Shown: one piece after another, positions 7,713 to 17,336 of the stretch | Position numbering within the stretch: the stretch's first letter is position 1 | Layout: every line of letters starts with the position of its first letter | Source: Acidobacteriota bacterium | Lineage (GTDB): Bacteria > Acidobacteriota > Thermoanaerobaculia > Multivoradales > Multivoraceae | Assembly: GCA_028875725.1 (NCBI GenBank) | Contig: JAPPCR010000023.1 | Location: 248,001-312,000, forward strand | Direction of reading: 5' to 3' | Length of the DNA: 64,000 nucleotides | The notes under the pieces: generated by a model | Seen by the model: only the letters and a program-made list of their open reading frames with translations | Database searches by the model: none | Told to the model about the DNA's origin: nothing | Translations under genes and position numbers: made by a program

Positions 7713-9473
7713 ATGAGATCGGGGTACACGGTTGCCATCATCGGCGGTGGGGCGTCGGGGGTTGCTCTGGCGGCCCGGATCGTCGAGCACCTTCCGGCCG
7801 GACTGAGCACGGCCAACCTGTCCATCGCGCTATTCGACGCCCGCGGCTGCGACGGCGGCAACGCCTACGCACCCGACGCGCCCAGCAACCTGATGAACAC
7901 CACCTGCGGTGCGATCGATCGAGTCTTCGGCGGCAGCTTCGGGATTCTCCAATGGGCCGAGGAGAACCCAGCCAAATGGCAGCCCTACGTCGAGCGAGCG
8001 GACCTCGAGGCCGGCGCCTACATCCCCAGGCCGGTGGTGGGTCTGTACCTGTCGGACCTCCTCGACCATGCCCGACGACAGGCCGCCGATCGCGGGTTCT
8101 GCCTCGACCTGGTCGTCGACGAGGTCATCGATATCTCGCCTCCCGGCGATCCCGACGCCGACTACGTCGTACACAGCCGCGCCGGCGGCGACTGCAAGGC
8201 CCGCTACGTCTACCTCGCGGTCGGGCACCTGGAACGATGCCGCACAGAGGACTACCAGCATCAAGCCCGCTACCGCCACAATCCCTACCCGATTACCGGC
8301 CTCGTCGACGAGATTCCGAAGCAGGCATCCGTCGGCGTGATCGGAACCCGGCTCACCGCGATCGACGTGGCGCTCGGCCTCGCCGCCGCTGGGCATGCGG
8401 GGAGCATCCATTGCGTCTCGAGACGCGGACGCCTGCCAGCCGTGCGGGCGGACCGGGGCAAGTACCGATTCAAGGAACTCGAACGCGAGGATCTGCGGCG
8501 GCGACTTCTGGGGAAGACGCAGTCGAAGCTCCGTCTCTCCGACATCGCCGCGATGCTCGGCAGGGAGATCGAGCACGCCGAGGGGCGCCACCTGTCTCTT
8601 GGCGAGATCGTCGACGGCGATCGGTCGCCGATCGACTACTACGAGCGGGAAATCGCCCTGGCGGCCGGTAAGGCCAGACCCTGGCAGGCAGTGCTGTACG
8701 CGACGAACCGCAACATCGACCTTCTATGGCATCACCTCCACGAAGACGACAGGCAGCTCCTGATGTCCGAGTGGCTGAACGACTGGCTGACCTATCGCGC
8801 GTCCATACCACGAGAAAACGCGGAGAGAGTGCTGGCGATGATGAAGTCCGGTCAACTGACGGTCCAGGGCGGAGCCCGGAAGTTCGAGTACGACTCCGAG
8901 GCCGGTTCGTTCCGCATCCAGCTGGCCTCCGGCGGCCCCCTGCAAGTGGAGTACCTGGTGTCCGCCACCGGCTTCGCCAACCGTATCGAGCAGGCGGACA
9001 GCCGGCTGATGAAGAACCTGCTGTCCAGGGGACTCGTCGTGCCCCATCGGTACGGCGGCGTCGACTGCGTCTTCGAAACGGGACAGGTTCGCCCGCGTGC
9101 CGGCGCGGCGGCGGGTGAATCGCGGATCTTTGCCTTGGGCCCGCTCACCAGCGGCGTGTACTTCTTCACGACCGCTCTCGAGATCATCGCCAGACAGGCG
9201 GCCCAGCGGACACACGACCTGGCGTTCATGCTGGGTGTGGAATGGCTCGATCAGCCGGAAACCGAGGCGTGGGTCGATGACTTCCAGGCCGGACGCGCCG
9301 GAGACGCCGAAGGTCCCGGTCTACGACATGGCGAAGGTCCGGACCTCCTCGGACATCTGCTGTCGAGCGATCAGACGGAGTTCATCGACTTCAAGCAACT
9401 CCGGCTTCTGAACGATCAGATCCGGGACGAGGACTTCGAGACGGCGGTCGACCGCGACCCGTCCGCTCCCTGA
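7713..9473 (+). CDS. FAD/NAD(P)-binding protein (YdhS-like)
   Basis: About 586 residues. The N-terminus TVAIIGGGASGVALAARI is a Rossmann dinucleotide-binding fold with GxGxxG, and a second motif region follows (VGVIGTRLTAIDVALGLAAAGH, about 210-232). LVSATGFANRIEQ near residue 425 is the usual ATG-type motif of flavoprotein oxidoreductases. The layout matches the FAD-NAD(P)-binding family with YdhS; the substrate is unknown. Start set at ATG 7713, directly before the nucleotide fold; the TTG at 7701 adds only four residues. It stands alone between the PDZ operon and a convergent acyl-CoA ligase gene. Confidence 0.83.
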   Translation: MRSGYTVAIIGGGASGVALAARIVEHLPAGLSTANLSIALFDARGCDGGNAYAPDAPSNLMNTTCGAIDRVFGGSFGILQWAEENPAKWQPYVERADLEAGAYIPRPVVGLYLSDLLDHARRQAADRGFCLDLVVDEVIDISPPGDPDADYVVHSRAGGDCKARYVYLAVGHLERCRTEDYQHQARYRHNPYPITGLVDEIPKQASVGVIGTRLTAIDVALGLAAAGHAGSIHCVSRRGRLPAVRADRGKYRFKELEREDLRRRLLGKTQSKLRLSDIAAMLGREIEHAEGRHLSLGEIVDGDRSPIDYYEREIALAAGKARPWQAVLYATNRNIDLLWHHLHEDDRQLLMSEWLNDWLTYRASIPRENAERVLAMMKSGQLTVQGGARKFEYDSEAGSFRIQLASGGPLQVEYLVSATGFANRIEQADSRLMKNLLSRGLVVPHRYGGVDCVFETGQVRPRAGAAAGESRIFALGPLTSGVYFFTTALEIIARQAAQRTHDLAFMLGVEWLDQPETEAWVDDFQAGRAGDAEGPGLRHGEGPDLLGHLLSSDQTEFIDFKQLRLLNDQIRDEDFETAVDRDPSAP

Positions 9474-9512
9474 CGATCGGGGACCGGCGCCGCGGCGGAT
9501 GCCTCGCTATTG

Positions 9513-11156
9513 CTAGCGGAGCTCCGGCAACCGGTACCCCGCGGCGCCGAGGTCGGCGCGCACGGTCTTCTTGTCCATCTTCCCGGTGGACGTGAGCGGA
9601 ATCGAATCGACGACCAGGACATCATCCGGCAGTTGCCACTTCGCAAACCGTCTGGCGCAGTGCGTGAGCACCCGCTCCCGGTTGACGCTCGCGCCTTCGT
9701 CGAGAACGATGAGCGCGACCGGACGTTGCTCCCAGCGGGGATGGGGCTGTGCGACCACGCATGCCTGGGCGACGCCATCGAGCGAAAGGATGTGGTTCTC
9801 CAAGTCAACCGAGGAGATCCACTCGCCGCCGCTCCTCACGAGATCCTTCGAGCGATCCGAAATGACCAGGCACTCCCGGCGGTCGATGCTGCCCACATCG
9901 CCGGTGATGAGCCAGTCGTCATGGAACTGCTCCGGCCGCGGGCTCCGGTAGTACTCCGAGCACACCCAGGGTCCCCGGACCAGAACGTCGCCGGTCGCGC
10001 GGCCGTCGTGCGGCAGGCGATTGAAGTCCGGGTCAAAGATCTCCACCTCCACGCCGGGCAACGCCTGGCCGGCCTTCGCCACCTCCGCAAGGTACGCCTC
10101 AGGCGCCGCCGTCGCGCGCCGGCCGCTGTCGGGACGCGCGACACGACGGGAGAACGTGACCAGCGGGCTCGTCTCCGTCATGCCCCACTCCTGGATCATC
10201 TCGACGCCCAGGGCCTCCCAGTACCAGCGTGCCAGGGCCGCCGGCACGGCGGAGCCGCCGCTGACGATGCGCGACAGCCTCGACAGATCGAACGCACCGG
10301 GGCGATCCACGCAGACCGCGCGGACGTCCTGCCATACGGTTGGCACGCCGGCGGCCAGAGTGACGCCCTCCTCCGCGATCAGTCGGACGAGCCGCTCGGG
10401 GCGCGTGAAGCGATGCGGCATGACCTGCTTGCACCCAAGTGTCAGCGCGGCCCAGGGAAGGCCCCAGCCCATGACGTGGAACATGGGCACCACGCCGCAA
10501 ACCGTGTCGGTTGCGGAGAGACTCATGGCGTCCGTCATGCACATCGCCGTGGTGTGCAGGTACTGCGAGCGGTGCTCATACTGCACGCCCTTGGGATGTC
10601 CGGTCGTACCGCTCGTGTAGCAGAGGCCGAGCGGCGCGGTTTCGTCGATTCGCGGCCACTCGAAGCGCCCGGACCACGGGGCGATGAAGTCTTCGTAATC
10701 GACGGCGCCCGGGAGCGACGTCGACCAGCCCTCGCCCCCTTCCTCGACCGCGACCACGACCTTTTCGACCGTGGGCAGGCGGTCCGCCAGCGGTTCGAGC
10801 CGCACAAGCAGGTCGGCGTCCGAGACGATCAGACGAGGCTCGGCATGGTTGACGATGTAGGCGATGTCCCTGCCATGCAGACGGACGTTCAGGTTGAGCA
10901 GAACGGCGCCCATTCCCGCGAGTGCGCAATAGACCTCGAGGTGGCGCGACCCGTTCCACATGAACACGCCGACCCGGTCACCTACGCCGACGCCGGCGTC
11001 CCGGAGGGCGTGGGCGAGTCGATGCGCCCGAAACAGGGTCTCACGCAAGTCCTGGCGTCGCGTGCCGTTGGCTGTTGCCGTGACGACCTCGGCGTCCGGC
11101 GCGAGCCGGGCCCCACGCTCGATCAGCCGCGACATCAGCAGCGGAGTGCGTTGCAT
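9513..11156 (-). CDS. Fatty-acyl-CoA synthetase (AMP-dependent ligase)
   Basis: 547 residues of the ANL adenylating superfamily. Motif A3 YTSGTTGHPKGV lies near residue 190, the A5 motif EWGMTETSP near 320, the DWLITGDVG hinge region near 415, and the C-terminal catalytic lysine in STGKMDKK near 527. The overall pattern resembles medium/long-chain acyl-CoA ligases of the FadD3/AlkK type. It activates carboxylates with ATP and CoA. It lies 22 nt downstream of a class III aminotransferase gene on the same strand, so the two may be cotranscribed. Confidence 0.9.
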   Translation of the reverse strand: MQRTPLLMSRLIERGARLAPDAEVVTATANGTRRQDLRETLFRAHRLAHALRDAGVGVGDRVGVFMWNGSRHLEVYCALAGMGAVLLNLNVRLHGRDIAYIVNHAEPRLIVSDADLLVRLEPLADRLPTVEKVVVAVEEGGEGWSTSLPGAVDYEDFIAPWSGRFEWPRIDETAPLGLCYTSGTTGHPKGVQYEHRSQYLHTTAMCMTDAMSLSATDTVCGVVPMFHVMGWGLPWAALTLGCKQVMPHRFTRPERLVRLIAEEGVTLAAGVPTVWQDVRAVCVDRPGAFDLSRLSRIVSGGSAVPAALARWYWEALGVEMIQEWGMTETSPLVTFSRRVARPDSGRRATAAPEAYLAEVAKAGQALPGVEVEIFDPDFNRLPHDGRATGDVLVRGPWVCSEYYRSPRPEQFHDDWLITGDVGSIDRRECLVISDRSKDLVRSGGEWISSVDLENHILSLDGVAQACVVAQPHPRWEQRPVALIVLDEGASVNRERVLTHCARRFAKWQLPDDVLVVDSIPLTSTGKMDKKTVRADLGAAGYRLPELR

Positions 11157-11178
11157 CCCTTCCGCCGACCCACCGCCG

Positions 11179-12573
11179 CTACAGGACCGCGTCCTCCCAC
11201 TCGGAGAGCATCGTCAGCAACCGGCCCATCATCTCGTCGACCTCGCCGGCGTTGATGGAGAGAGGCGGCGCCACCCAGATCGGCAGGCCCCGGGCCATCG
11301 CGGGATGGCGGGCGGCGCCGTAGAGCGAGCTGTACATCGCCAGACCGTTCTTGAGCGCCAGGGACTGGAAGAGCGTCTGCGCATCGACACTCTTATCGAA
11401 GAACGCCATCGTCTCCTTGTCGGCGACCAGTTCGATCGCCATCATCAGACCCCAGCCCCGCACGTCGGCGACTGTCGGATGGGAGAGCAGTTCGTCGCGG
11501 TAGGAGAAGAGCCGCGGGCTCTGCTCGTTGCAGTTCTCGATCAGCTTCTCGTCCCGGATGATGTTGATCGCCTCGCAGGCCGCCGCGCAGCCCAGAGGGT
11601 GACCGCCGAACGTGAAGCCATGCACGAACGAGTAGCCCTTCTCGAAGGGTTCGTTGAGCCTGCTGGAGACCGACACCGCGCCGAACGGCACGTAGCAGCT
11701 CGTGATGCCCTTGGCCATCGTGATGATGTCGGGATCGACGCTGAAGTGATCCATCGCGAACCACTTCCCGGTGCGGCCGAATCCGGTGACGACCTCGTCG
11801 GCGATGATCAGCACCTCGTGGCGGTCGCAGATCTCCCGGATCGTGCGCCAGTAGCTGTCCGGCGGGACGCAGGCGTAGTCCGCGCCGCACCCGTGGGGCG
11901 TCGCCAGGAAGGCGGCCACGGTCTTCGGGCCGGCGTAGTGAATCGCGGTCTCCAGCGCATGGGCGCACTGAACGCCCCACTCTTCGCGGCTCATCCCCTC
12001 CGGCCGATCGAAGTCCGAGTACTGCCGGATGCCCGGCCACTTCGGCAACATCGGCTCGAACCGCGACTGGCTGGCGGGGTTGTGCGACACGCCCAGCGTG
12101 GCCAGCGTCATGCCGTGGTACGAGTCCCGGTGGCTGACGATCTTGTACTTCGTCGGATTGCCCAGCGCGATCTGCGCCTGGCGGGCCAGCTTGATCGCGG
12201 TCTCGACGGCCTCGGAACCGCCCGAAACGAGGTAGGTGTGGTCGAGGTCGGCCGGCGTGATCTCGGCGAGCAGCCGACAGAACTCGGCCCGTTTCGCGCT
12301 GGCGAGAGAGGGATGGGTGTAGGCGTAGTCCTCGAGCTGCGCCGCGATCGCCCGCTTCATCCTGGGGTGGTTGTGCGGCAGGTTGACAGCCATCGGCCCA
12401 CCCGAGGCGTCGAAGTAGCGGTTACCTTCCCGGTCGTAGATGAACACGCCTTCGGCACGCTCGATCTCCACGTCCATCGGGTGGTACGAGAAGACGTGAC
12501 GCCAGTCGCCTTCCGGGCGGAGAGGGCGAGACAACGGCTGCGTTTCTGGCACGGTTGCGGGCACGGTTGCCAT
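11179..12573 (-). CDS. Class III PLP-dependent aminotransferase
   Basis: 464 residues. Fold-type I class III features: SGGSEAVETAIKLARQ, the SYHGMTLATLGVS region, IIADEVVTGFGRTGKWF (PLP-binding Asp) and the Schiff-base lysine in TMAKGITS. It resembles omega-amino acid:pyruvate or diaminobutyrate-type enzymes; the substrate cannot be fixed from sequence. Start chosen at ATG 12573 because GGAG lies about 10 nt upstream; the open frame extends to 12618 without a ribosome site. It is divergent from glyQS and upstream of an acyl-CoA ligase. Confidence 0.9.
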   Translation of the reverse strand: MATVPATVPETQPLSRPLRPEGDWRHVFSYHPMDVEIERAEGVFIYDREGNRYFDASGGPMAVNLPHNHPRMKRAIAAQLEDYAYTHPSLASAKRAEFCRLLAEITPADLDHTYLVSGGSEAVETAIKLARQAQIALGNPTKYKIVSHRDSYHGMTLATLGVSHNPASQSRFEPMLPKWPGIRQYSDFDRPEGMSREEWGVQCAHALETAIHYAGPKTVAAFLATPHGCGADYACVPPDSYWRTIREICDRHEVLIIADEVVTGFGRTGKWFAMDHFSVDPDIITMAKGITSCYVPFGAVSVSSRLNEPFEKGYSFVHGFTFGGHPLGCAAACEAINIIRDEKLIENCNEQSPRLFSYRDELLSHPTVADVRGWGLMMAIELVADKETMAFFDKSVDAQTLFQSLALKNGLAMYSSLYGAARHPAMARGLPIWVAPPLSINAGEVDEMMGRLLTMLSEWEDAVL

Positions 12574-12665
12574 CGACGTTGCTCCAGGTTGGGAAGAGGG
12601 AAGAAGGCATCGTAGCAAGCTGCTACGGTTATCCGCTTCCCGGCAGAACGGGAGTTGGAGGAGCG

Positions 12666-14189
12666 ATGTCCCAACCCACAGGCAGCGAACGGATGGAACG
12701 GATCGTGGCGCTCGCGAAGCGCCGCGGATTCGTTTTCCCGGCCTCCGAGATCTACGGCGGGATCAACGGATTCTGGGACTACGGGCCGCTCGGCGTCCAG
12801 CTCAAGAACAACCTGCGCGACGCCTGGTGGCGCGACATGGTCGAGTCCCCGCCGATCGGCCCCGACGGCACGCCGCTCTCGATCGTCGGCATCGACTCCT
12901 CGATCATCCAGAACCCGAGGGCCTGGGAGGCCAGCGGCCACGTCGGCGGCTTCTCCGACCCGATGGTCGACTGCCGCGAGACGAAGGCCCGCTTCCGGGC
13001 GGACCACCTGCACGTCCTGCGACCGAAGCGGGAGCTGGAGGCGCCCGCCTACTTCGCCTACCTGGAGGGCGAACCGGAGCCGGCGGTGAAGACCGCCCGC
13101 AAGGCGATGCGCGGCCGGCCGAGCCTCGACGACTTCGAGTCGCTTCCCCTCTCCGAACTCGACGAGTCCGAACGGGCTCACGTCTGGGCCCCCGGCGCTT
13201 CGGAGGCGGGAACGCTGACCGAAGCGCGCGACTTCAACCTGATGTTCAAGACCTTCGTCGGGGCGGCGTCCGGCGAGGAGAACACCGCCTATCTGCGCCC
13301 CGAAACCGCCCAGGGCATCTTCCTGAACTACAAGGGCGTGCTGGACACATCGCGAGTCCGCCTGCCGTTCGGCATCGCGCAGATCGGAAAGGCCTTCCGC
13401 AACGAGGTCACGCCCAGGAACTACACCTTCCGCACACGCGAGTTCGAGCAGATGGAGATGGAGTTCTTCTGCCATCCGTCCGAGGCCAGGCTCTGGTTCG
13501 AGTACTGGACGAAGCAACGGATGGACTGGTGGAGCGATCTCGGTCTGGCCGGCGACCGGCTGCGCCTGCGCCGGCACGAGGCGTCCGAGCTCGCGCACTA
13601 CGCCCAGACCGGCGAGGGCACCTTTGACGTCGAGTACCGGTATCCGTTCACCGAGCCGGACTACGGCGAGCTGGAAGGCGTGGCCCACCGCGGCAGCTTC
13701 GACCTGGAGCAGCACCAGGAATGGAGCGGCGTGAAGCTGGAGACGTTCGATCCGGAGACGCGGGAACGGTTCGTGCCGCACGTGATCGAACCCGCCGCCG
13801 GCCTCACCCGCGGCGTCCTGGCCCTCCTCTGCGAGGCCTACTCGGTCGACGAGAGCCGGCCTTCCTCCGAACTGATGCGCTTCCCTCACCGCCTGGCGCC
13901 AATCCACGCCGGCGTCTTCCCTCTGGTCAACAAGGGCGGCATGCCGGAGATCGCGGAGGCCCTCTACCTCGAGCTGCGTCGCCGCTACCGCATCCAGTAC
14001 GACGCGAAACAATCGATCGGCAAGCGCTATGCGCGGATGGACGAGGCCGGGACCCCTTACTGCTTCACCGTCGACGGCCAGACGCTGGAGGACCGGACGG
14101 TCACCGTGCGGGACCGCGACACGGGCGCTCAGGAAAGGCTGTCGGTCGATGCCGTGTCACGCTACCTGGACGAGCGCCTCAGCCTCTGA
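12666..14189 (+). CDS. glyQS: Glycyl-tRNA synthetase, class II alpha2 type
   Basis: 507 residues. Class II motifs: YGGINGFWDYGPLGVQLKNN at the N-terminus, motif 2 FGIAQIGKAFRNE with the following RTREFEQMEMEFF, motif 3 region LTRGVLALL, and a C-terminal anticodon-binding domain (APIHAGVFPLVNKGG). This is the single-chain homodimeric enzyme, not the alpha2beta2 form. Start ATG 12666 has a strong GGAGG site; an internal ATG follows in SERMERIV. It charges tRNA-Gly in the cytoplasm. A 14-bp stem-loop follows the gene. Confidence 0.96.
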   Translation: MSQPTGSERMERIVALAKRRGFVFPASEIYGGINGFWDYGPLGVQLKNNLRDAWWRDMVESPPIGPDGTPLSIVGIDSSIIQNPRAWEASGHVGGFSDPMVDCRETKARFRADHLHVLRPKRELEAPAYFAYLEGEPEPAVKTARKAMRGRPSLDDFESLPLSELDESERAHVWAPGASEAGTLTEARDFNLMFKTFVGAASGEENTAYLRPETAQGIFLNYKGVLDTSRVRLPFGIAQIGKAFRNEVTPRNYTFRTREFEQMEMEFFCHPSEARLWFEYWTKQRMDWWSDLGLAGDRLRLRRHEASELAHYAQTGEGTFDVEYRYPFTEPDYGELEGVAHRGSFDLEQHQEWSGVKLETFDPETRERFVPHVIEPAAGLTRGVLALLCEAYSVDESRPSSELMRFPHRLAPIHAGVFPLVNKGGMPEIAEALYLELRRRYRIQYDAKQSIGKRYARMDEAGTPYCFTVDGQTLEDRTVTVRDRDTGAQERLSVDAVSRYLDERLSL

Positions 14190-14554
14190 GCTCAGCCTCT
14201 GAAGCGTGCCATTCTGGCGCGGTGCGCCGTTGCCGCCACTCGATGGCGGCAACGGCGACCAGGAGAACAAACTGAGGAAGTGGCGCGGAGGAGGTCCGGT
14301 TGGAGGGATTCTGGAAGGGCTCGTCGCGTCTTGAACGCGCGAGCTGGAGGTTCCGAGCAGGAGGCTCTACCGGCATATGGGCACTGGCAAACGGCTGACC
14401 AAGCGTGTCGAGTAACGCGGCCGTGCCGCCGGTTCGCTCGCTGTTGGGGAAGGAATCTGTTTGAGGGGGACCTCCTCCGATGGTTTCCACATCTTCGGGA
14501 TGACGCTTGCAATCCCGACACCCAAAGGAAGAAGCAAGGTCCGTGCCAGGTCCG
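14190..14554. other. Intergenic stretch without a supported gene
   Basis: Between glyQS and the convergent MFS gene. It holds one strong stem-loop near its left end and otherwise only weak, mutually antisense reading frames with no family resemblance or ribosome site. Confidence 0.5.
14225..14257 (+). terminator. Stem-loop after glyQS
   Basis: A perfect 14-bp stem (14225-14238 with 14244-14257) with a 5-nt loop. No T-run follows, so it is either an atypical terminator or an mRNA 3'-end stabiliser. Confidence 0.5.
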
Positions 14555-15814
14555 CTAAACGGCGCGTTCGTGCGTCGCCCGCCGCGGATCCTCGATGCGG
14601 ATCAACTTCCGCAGGGCCAGCAGATGCAGCACGGTCGCCACCAGGAAGACACTCTCGATCGGGGCCACCTGGCTGACCACCCCGGCGGTCAGGAACCCCG
14701 CCACGCCGCTCGCCTCGGCCAGCGAGTGGGTGGCAGCGATCCGCATGGGACGGTCCCGCTCGCGGCCGAACTCGAGGACGAGATTCTGGGACGCCAGCAT
14801 CACGCCGGAGAACCCCGCCCCTACCAGCAGGAAGACCGCGTACGCGATCGGAAAGGCCGGCGCCCAGAGCACGGTCAGGCTGCCGAGAATCCAGGAACCA
14901 AGCGCCAGCACGTACACGGCGCGGTACCCGGAGCGGTCCCCAAGCAGGCCCCACATCAGCGCGCCCACGGACTGCGCCGCCGCGAAGGTGACGGTCAGAC
15001 CGGCCAGACGCGTACCGCTGACGCCGAACCGCTCGCCGACCAGCAGGACGTAGAACGGCAGGGCGCCCCGGGCGGCGCCCGTCAGCAGCCGCGCCGAAAG
15101 GAAGCGGGCGTAGTGGGGGTCGGAGCGCAGGAGATCCGGCAACTTGCCGAGCCGGGCGCGCAGGTCGAGTCCCGCGTCGTGGACATCGAGGGCCGCGGGC
15201 TCGCGAATGAAACCCATGAACGCCAGCCCGGTCGCCGCCAGCAGCGCGGCGCCCAGGAAGGTCAGGCCGTAGCCGCGGGGAAAACCGTACTCGTCGAGCA
15301 CCCAGCCCGCGGCCACCGAGAGCAGGATCACCGAGATGCCCGCGGCCAGGTTTCGCGTTCCCTGGAGCCGCCCGCGACGACCGACGGGTACGGACTTCGC
15401 GAACAGCAGGTTGAACGCGACCATCTGCATGCCGCTCGAGAGGCCCCACATCAGCAGCACGGGCCAGACCAGGAACACCGCGACCTCCACCGGAGCGAAG
15501 AGCGCCAGCAGGGCCAGCAGCAGCACCTGGAGCCGCATCAGGCCGCCGAACAGCAACGCCACCCACTTGACGTGGCTGCGGTGCTCGACGAACGCGGCGC
15601 TCAGAAGCGGCGACACGAACATGCCCAGGCTCTGACAGGCGGAAGCCAGGCCCACCGCCGCATTGGCGCCGGTCAGAAGGTTGATGTAGGTTGGCAGGAA
15701 GGTCGGGGCCTGGAGCAGCCGGAACCCCGTCATCCCGAGCAGGCCGTGGGCCAGGAGGGCAGCGTAGTTGCGCCGCCGGTCGAGGCGGCTGTGACCTCGG
15801 TCGGCGGAGGACAT
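14555..15814 (-). CDS. MFS transporter
   Basis: About 419 residues with roughly twelve hydrophobic segments in two halves, split by a hydrophilic loop around residues 190-220 (DVHDAGLDLRARLGKLPDLL). The motif-A-like loop appears as GLLGDRSGYRAVYVLALGSW in the second half. This is a major facilitator superfamily permease of unknown substrate. Start set at ATG 15814 (SSADRGHSRL), since the residues upstream overlap the divergent gene and look non-coding. It converges on glyQS across a 365-nt gap and is divergent from the alkyltransferase-like gene. Confidence 0.85.
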   Translation of the reverse strand: MSSADRGHSRLDRRRNYAALLAHGLLGMTGFRLLQAPTFLPTYINLLTGANAAVGLASACQSLGMFVSPLLSAAFVEHRSHVKWVALLFGGLMRLQVLLLALLALFAPVEVAVFLVWPVLLMWGLSSGMQMVAFNLLFAKSVPVGRRGRLQGTRNLAAGISVILLSVAAGWVLDEYGFPRGYGLTFLGAALLAATGLAFMGFIREPAALDVHDAGLDLRARLGKLPDLLRSDPHYARFLSARLLTGAARGALPFYVLLVGERFGVSGTRLAGLTVTFAAAQSVGALMWGLLGDRSGYRAVYVLALGSWILGSLTVLWAPAFPIAYAVFLLVGAGFSGVMLASQNLVLEFGRERDRPMRIAATHSLAEASGVAGFLTAGVVSQVAPIESVFLVATVLHLLALRKLIRIEDPRRATHERAV

Positions 15815-15848
15815 GCCTGACCCCAAGGTAACACGCAGCCGAAGCACG

Positions 15849-16181
15849 ATGACGCTCCCACATCAGAGCCCCGACGGTCTGCAGGAGACCTTCCGTCGCA
15901 TCGTCCGGTTGATTCCCGAGGGCCGCGTGGCGACCTACGGCCAGATCGCCGCGCTGGCGAACCGCCCGCGCAACGCCCGGCAGGTGGGTTATGCGCTGGC
16001 CCGACTGAACGGCCACGACGTGCCCTGGCACCGCGTGGTCAACGTCAGGGGCTCGATCAGCGAACGCGGACTCGATCCGCTCGAGAGCGTGGAACGGCAG
16101 CGCTTCCTGCTCCAGGAAGAGGGCGTCGTCTTCGACCGCCGGGGCCGCATCGACCTGGACCGCTTCGGGTGGAGACCATGA
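15849..16181 (+). CDS. Alkyltransferase-like protein (ATL; MGMT family)
   Basis: 110 residues matching the DNA-binding domain of O6-alkylguanine-DNA alkyltransferase: IPEGRVATYGQIAALAN, RQVGYALARL and NVRGSIS. The active-site PCHR of true MGMT is PWHR here (residues 59-62), which defines ATL proteins. These bind O6-alkylguanine without repairing it and hand the lesion to nucleotide excision repair. Start set at ATG 15849; the frame is open from 15813 but would overlap the divergent MFS start. The stop overlaps the next gene's ATG (ATGA), so it is coupled to the FGE-like lipoprotein. Confidence 0.88.
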   Translation: MTLPHQSPDGLQETFRRIVRLIPEGRVATYGQIAALANRPRNARQVGYALARLNGHDVPWHRVVNVRGSISERGLDPLESVERQRFLLQEEGVVFDRRGRIDLDRFGWRP

Positions 16182-17077
16182 GGGCAACGCGGCTCTCAAC
16201 TCGCTACGGCGGGCTGCTGGCGATCGCACTGCTCACCGCCGCGGCATGCGGCGACGCGGGACAGGACGTCCCGGAAGCGTCGACTCCCGGCCAGGCGACT
16301 CCGCCCGAAGGGATGGTCCGCGTGCCAGCGGGAGCCGTTCCCCGTCCCGGTGGGGATCAGCGGGTCGCGGCCTTCGATCTGGACACCCACGAAGTGACGA
16401 ACCGCGACTTCGCCGCGTTCGTCGACGCGACCGGGTTCGAGACGGAAGCCGAGCGCTGGGGCTGGTCCCTCGTCTTCCACCCCGAGGACACCGTGAACCC
16501 GGATCTCGAACAGCGCGTAGCCGGAACTCCCTGGTGGCTGGCCGTCGAAGGCACCTACTGGCGTCATCCCCGCGGACCCGATTCCGAGGCGGAAGCCGAC
16601 CTCCCGGTCGTCCACGTGAGCTGGGGAGACGCCAGGGCCTACTGCGACTGGCGCGGCAAGCGCCTGCCGACCGAGGCCGAATGGGACCTCGCCGCCGGCG
16701 CCGGCAACGACGGCGAAGGCCGGGCCCACTATCCCTGGGGCGACGAGCCGGCCCCGGAAGGCCAATGGGTAGCGAACGTCTGGCAGGGCGACTTTCCCCG
16801 CCGGGACGACGCCGCCGACGGCCACACCTACCTGGCACCGGTCGGCTCCTACCCGTCGAATGCGCTGGGCGTCTTCGACCTCGGCGGCAACGTCTGGGAG
16901 TGGGTCGACGACTGGTATCGGCCCGGCGGCGCCAGCGGCGAGAAGGTCCTGAAAGGCGGTTCCTGGCTCTGCGCCGCCAGCTACTGCGAGGGCTACCGGA
17001 ACGCGAACCGGAACCAGTCGGCGCCCGACTCCGGTCTCGACAACACCGGCTTCCGCTGCGCCCGCAGTCCACGCTGA
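16178..17077 (+). CDS. Formylglycine-generating-enzyme-like lipoprotein (SUMF1/PvdO family)
   Basis: About 299 residues. A lipoprotein signal with lipobox LTAAAC places it in the cell envelope. The rest is an FGE-sulfatase domain: FDLDTHEVTNRDFAAFVDATG, VVHVSWGDARAYCDWRGKRLPTEAEW in part, GNVWEWVDDWY and the ending LDNTGFRCARS. Of the two redox cysteines of formylglycine-generating enzyme, the first is kept in ASYCEGYR but the second position is Asn. Classical sulfatase maturation is therefore doubtful, and no sulfatase gene is nearby. The start overlaps the ATL stop by 4 nt. Confidence 0.85.
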   Translation: MRATRLSTRYGGLLAIALLTAAACGDAGQDVPEASTPGQATPPEGMVRVPAGAVPRPGGDQRVAAFDLDTHEVTNRDFAAFVDATGFETEAERWGWSLVFHPEDTVNPDLEQRVAGTPWWLAVEGTYWRHPRGPDSEAEADLPVVHVSWGDARAYCDWRGKRLPTEAEWDLAAGAGNDGEGRAHYPWGDEPAPEGQWVANVWQGDFPRRDDAADGHTYLAPVGSYPSNALGVFDLGGNVWEWVDDWYRPGGASGEKVLKGGSWLCAASYCEGYRNANRNQSAPDSGLDNTGFRCARSPR

Positions 17078-17122
17078 GCCTCCCCACGCGCTGATCGTCG
17101 CCGCTTCGCGACGCGTTGTCCT

Positions 17123-17146
17123 CCGCGGGTCAGAGGACCCGCGGTT
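17123..17146 (+). terminator. Hairpin after the FGE-like gene
   Basis: A perfect 9-bp GC stem (17123-17131 with 17136-17144) and an AGAG loop, then TT. It is weak as an intrinsic terminator because the T-run is short. Confidence 0.45.
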
Positions 17147-17336
17147 ACAGGGACTTTCACGGATTCCTGAAAGTTCCAATAGTTCAGTCATATTTCGAAA
17201 AGAAAAATCTCCAGCGCGGCACATTTCCGTGCTACCGTCCTTTTCTCTTCTTTTCGTACCGGCCGGACCGGCGACACATTGAACCCGTCGCCAGCGCGCC
17301 CGGAAACGACCCTCAGGTTCAGCGAGGAAGGACGAA

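Noticed and set aside
14280-14558. Small reading frame in the gap after glyQS
   Set aside because: No ribosome site, no resemblance to any family, and overlapping antisense frames of equal quality.
17205-17235. GGCAC...GTGCT upstream of mvaS as a second sigma-54 promoter
   Set aside because: There are 11 nt between GG and GC; the sigma-54 spacing is strictly 10.
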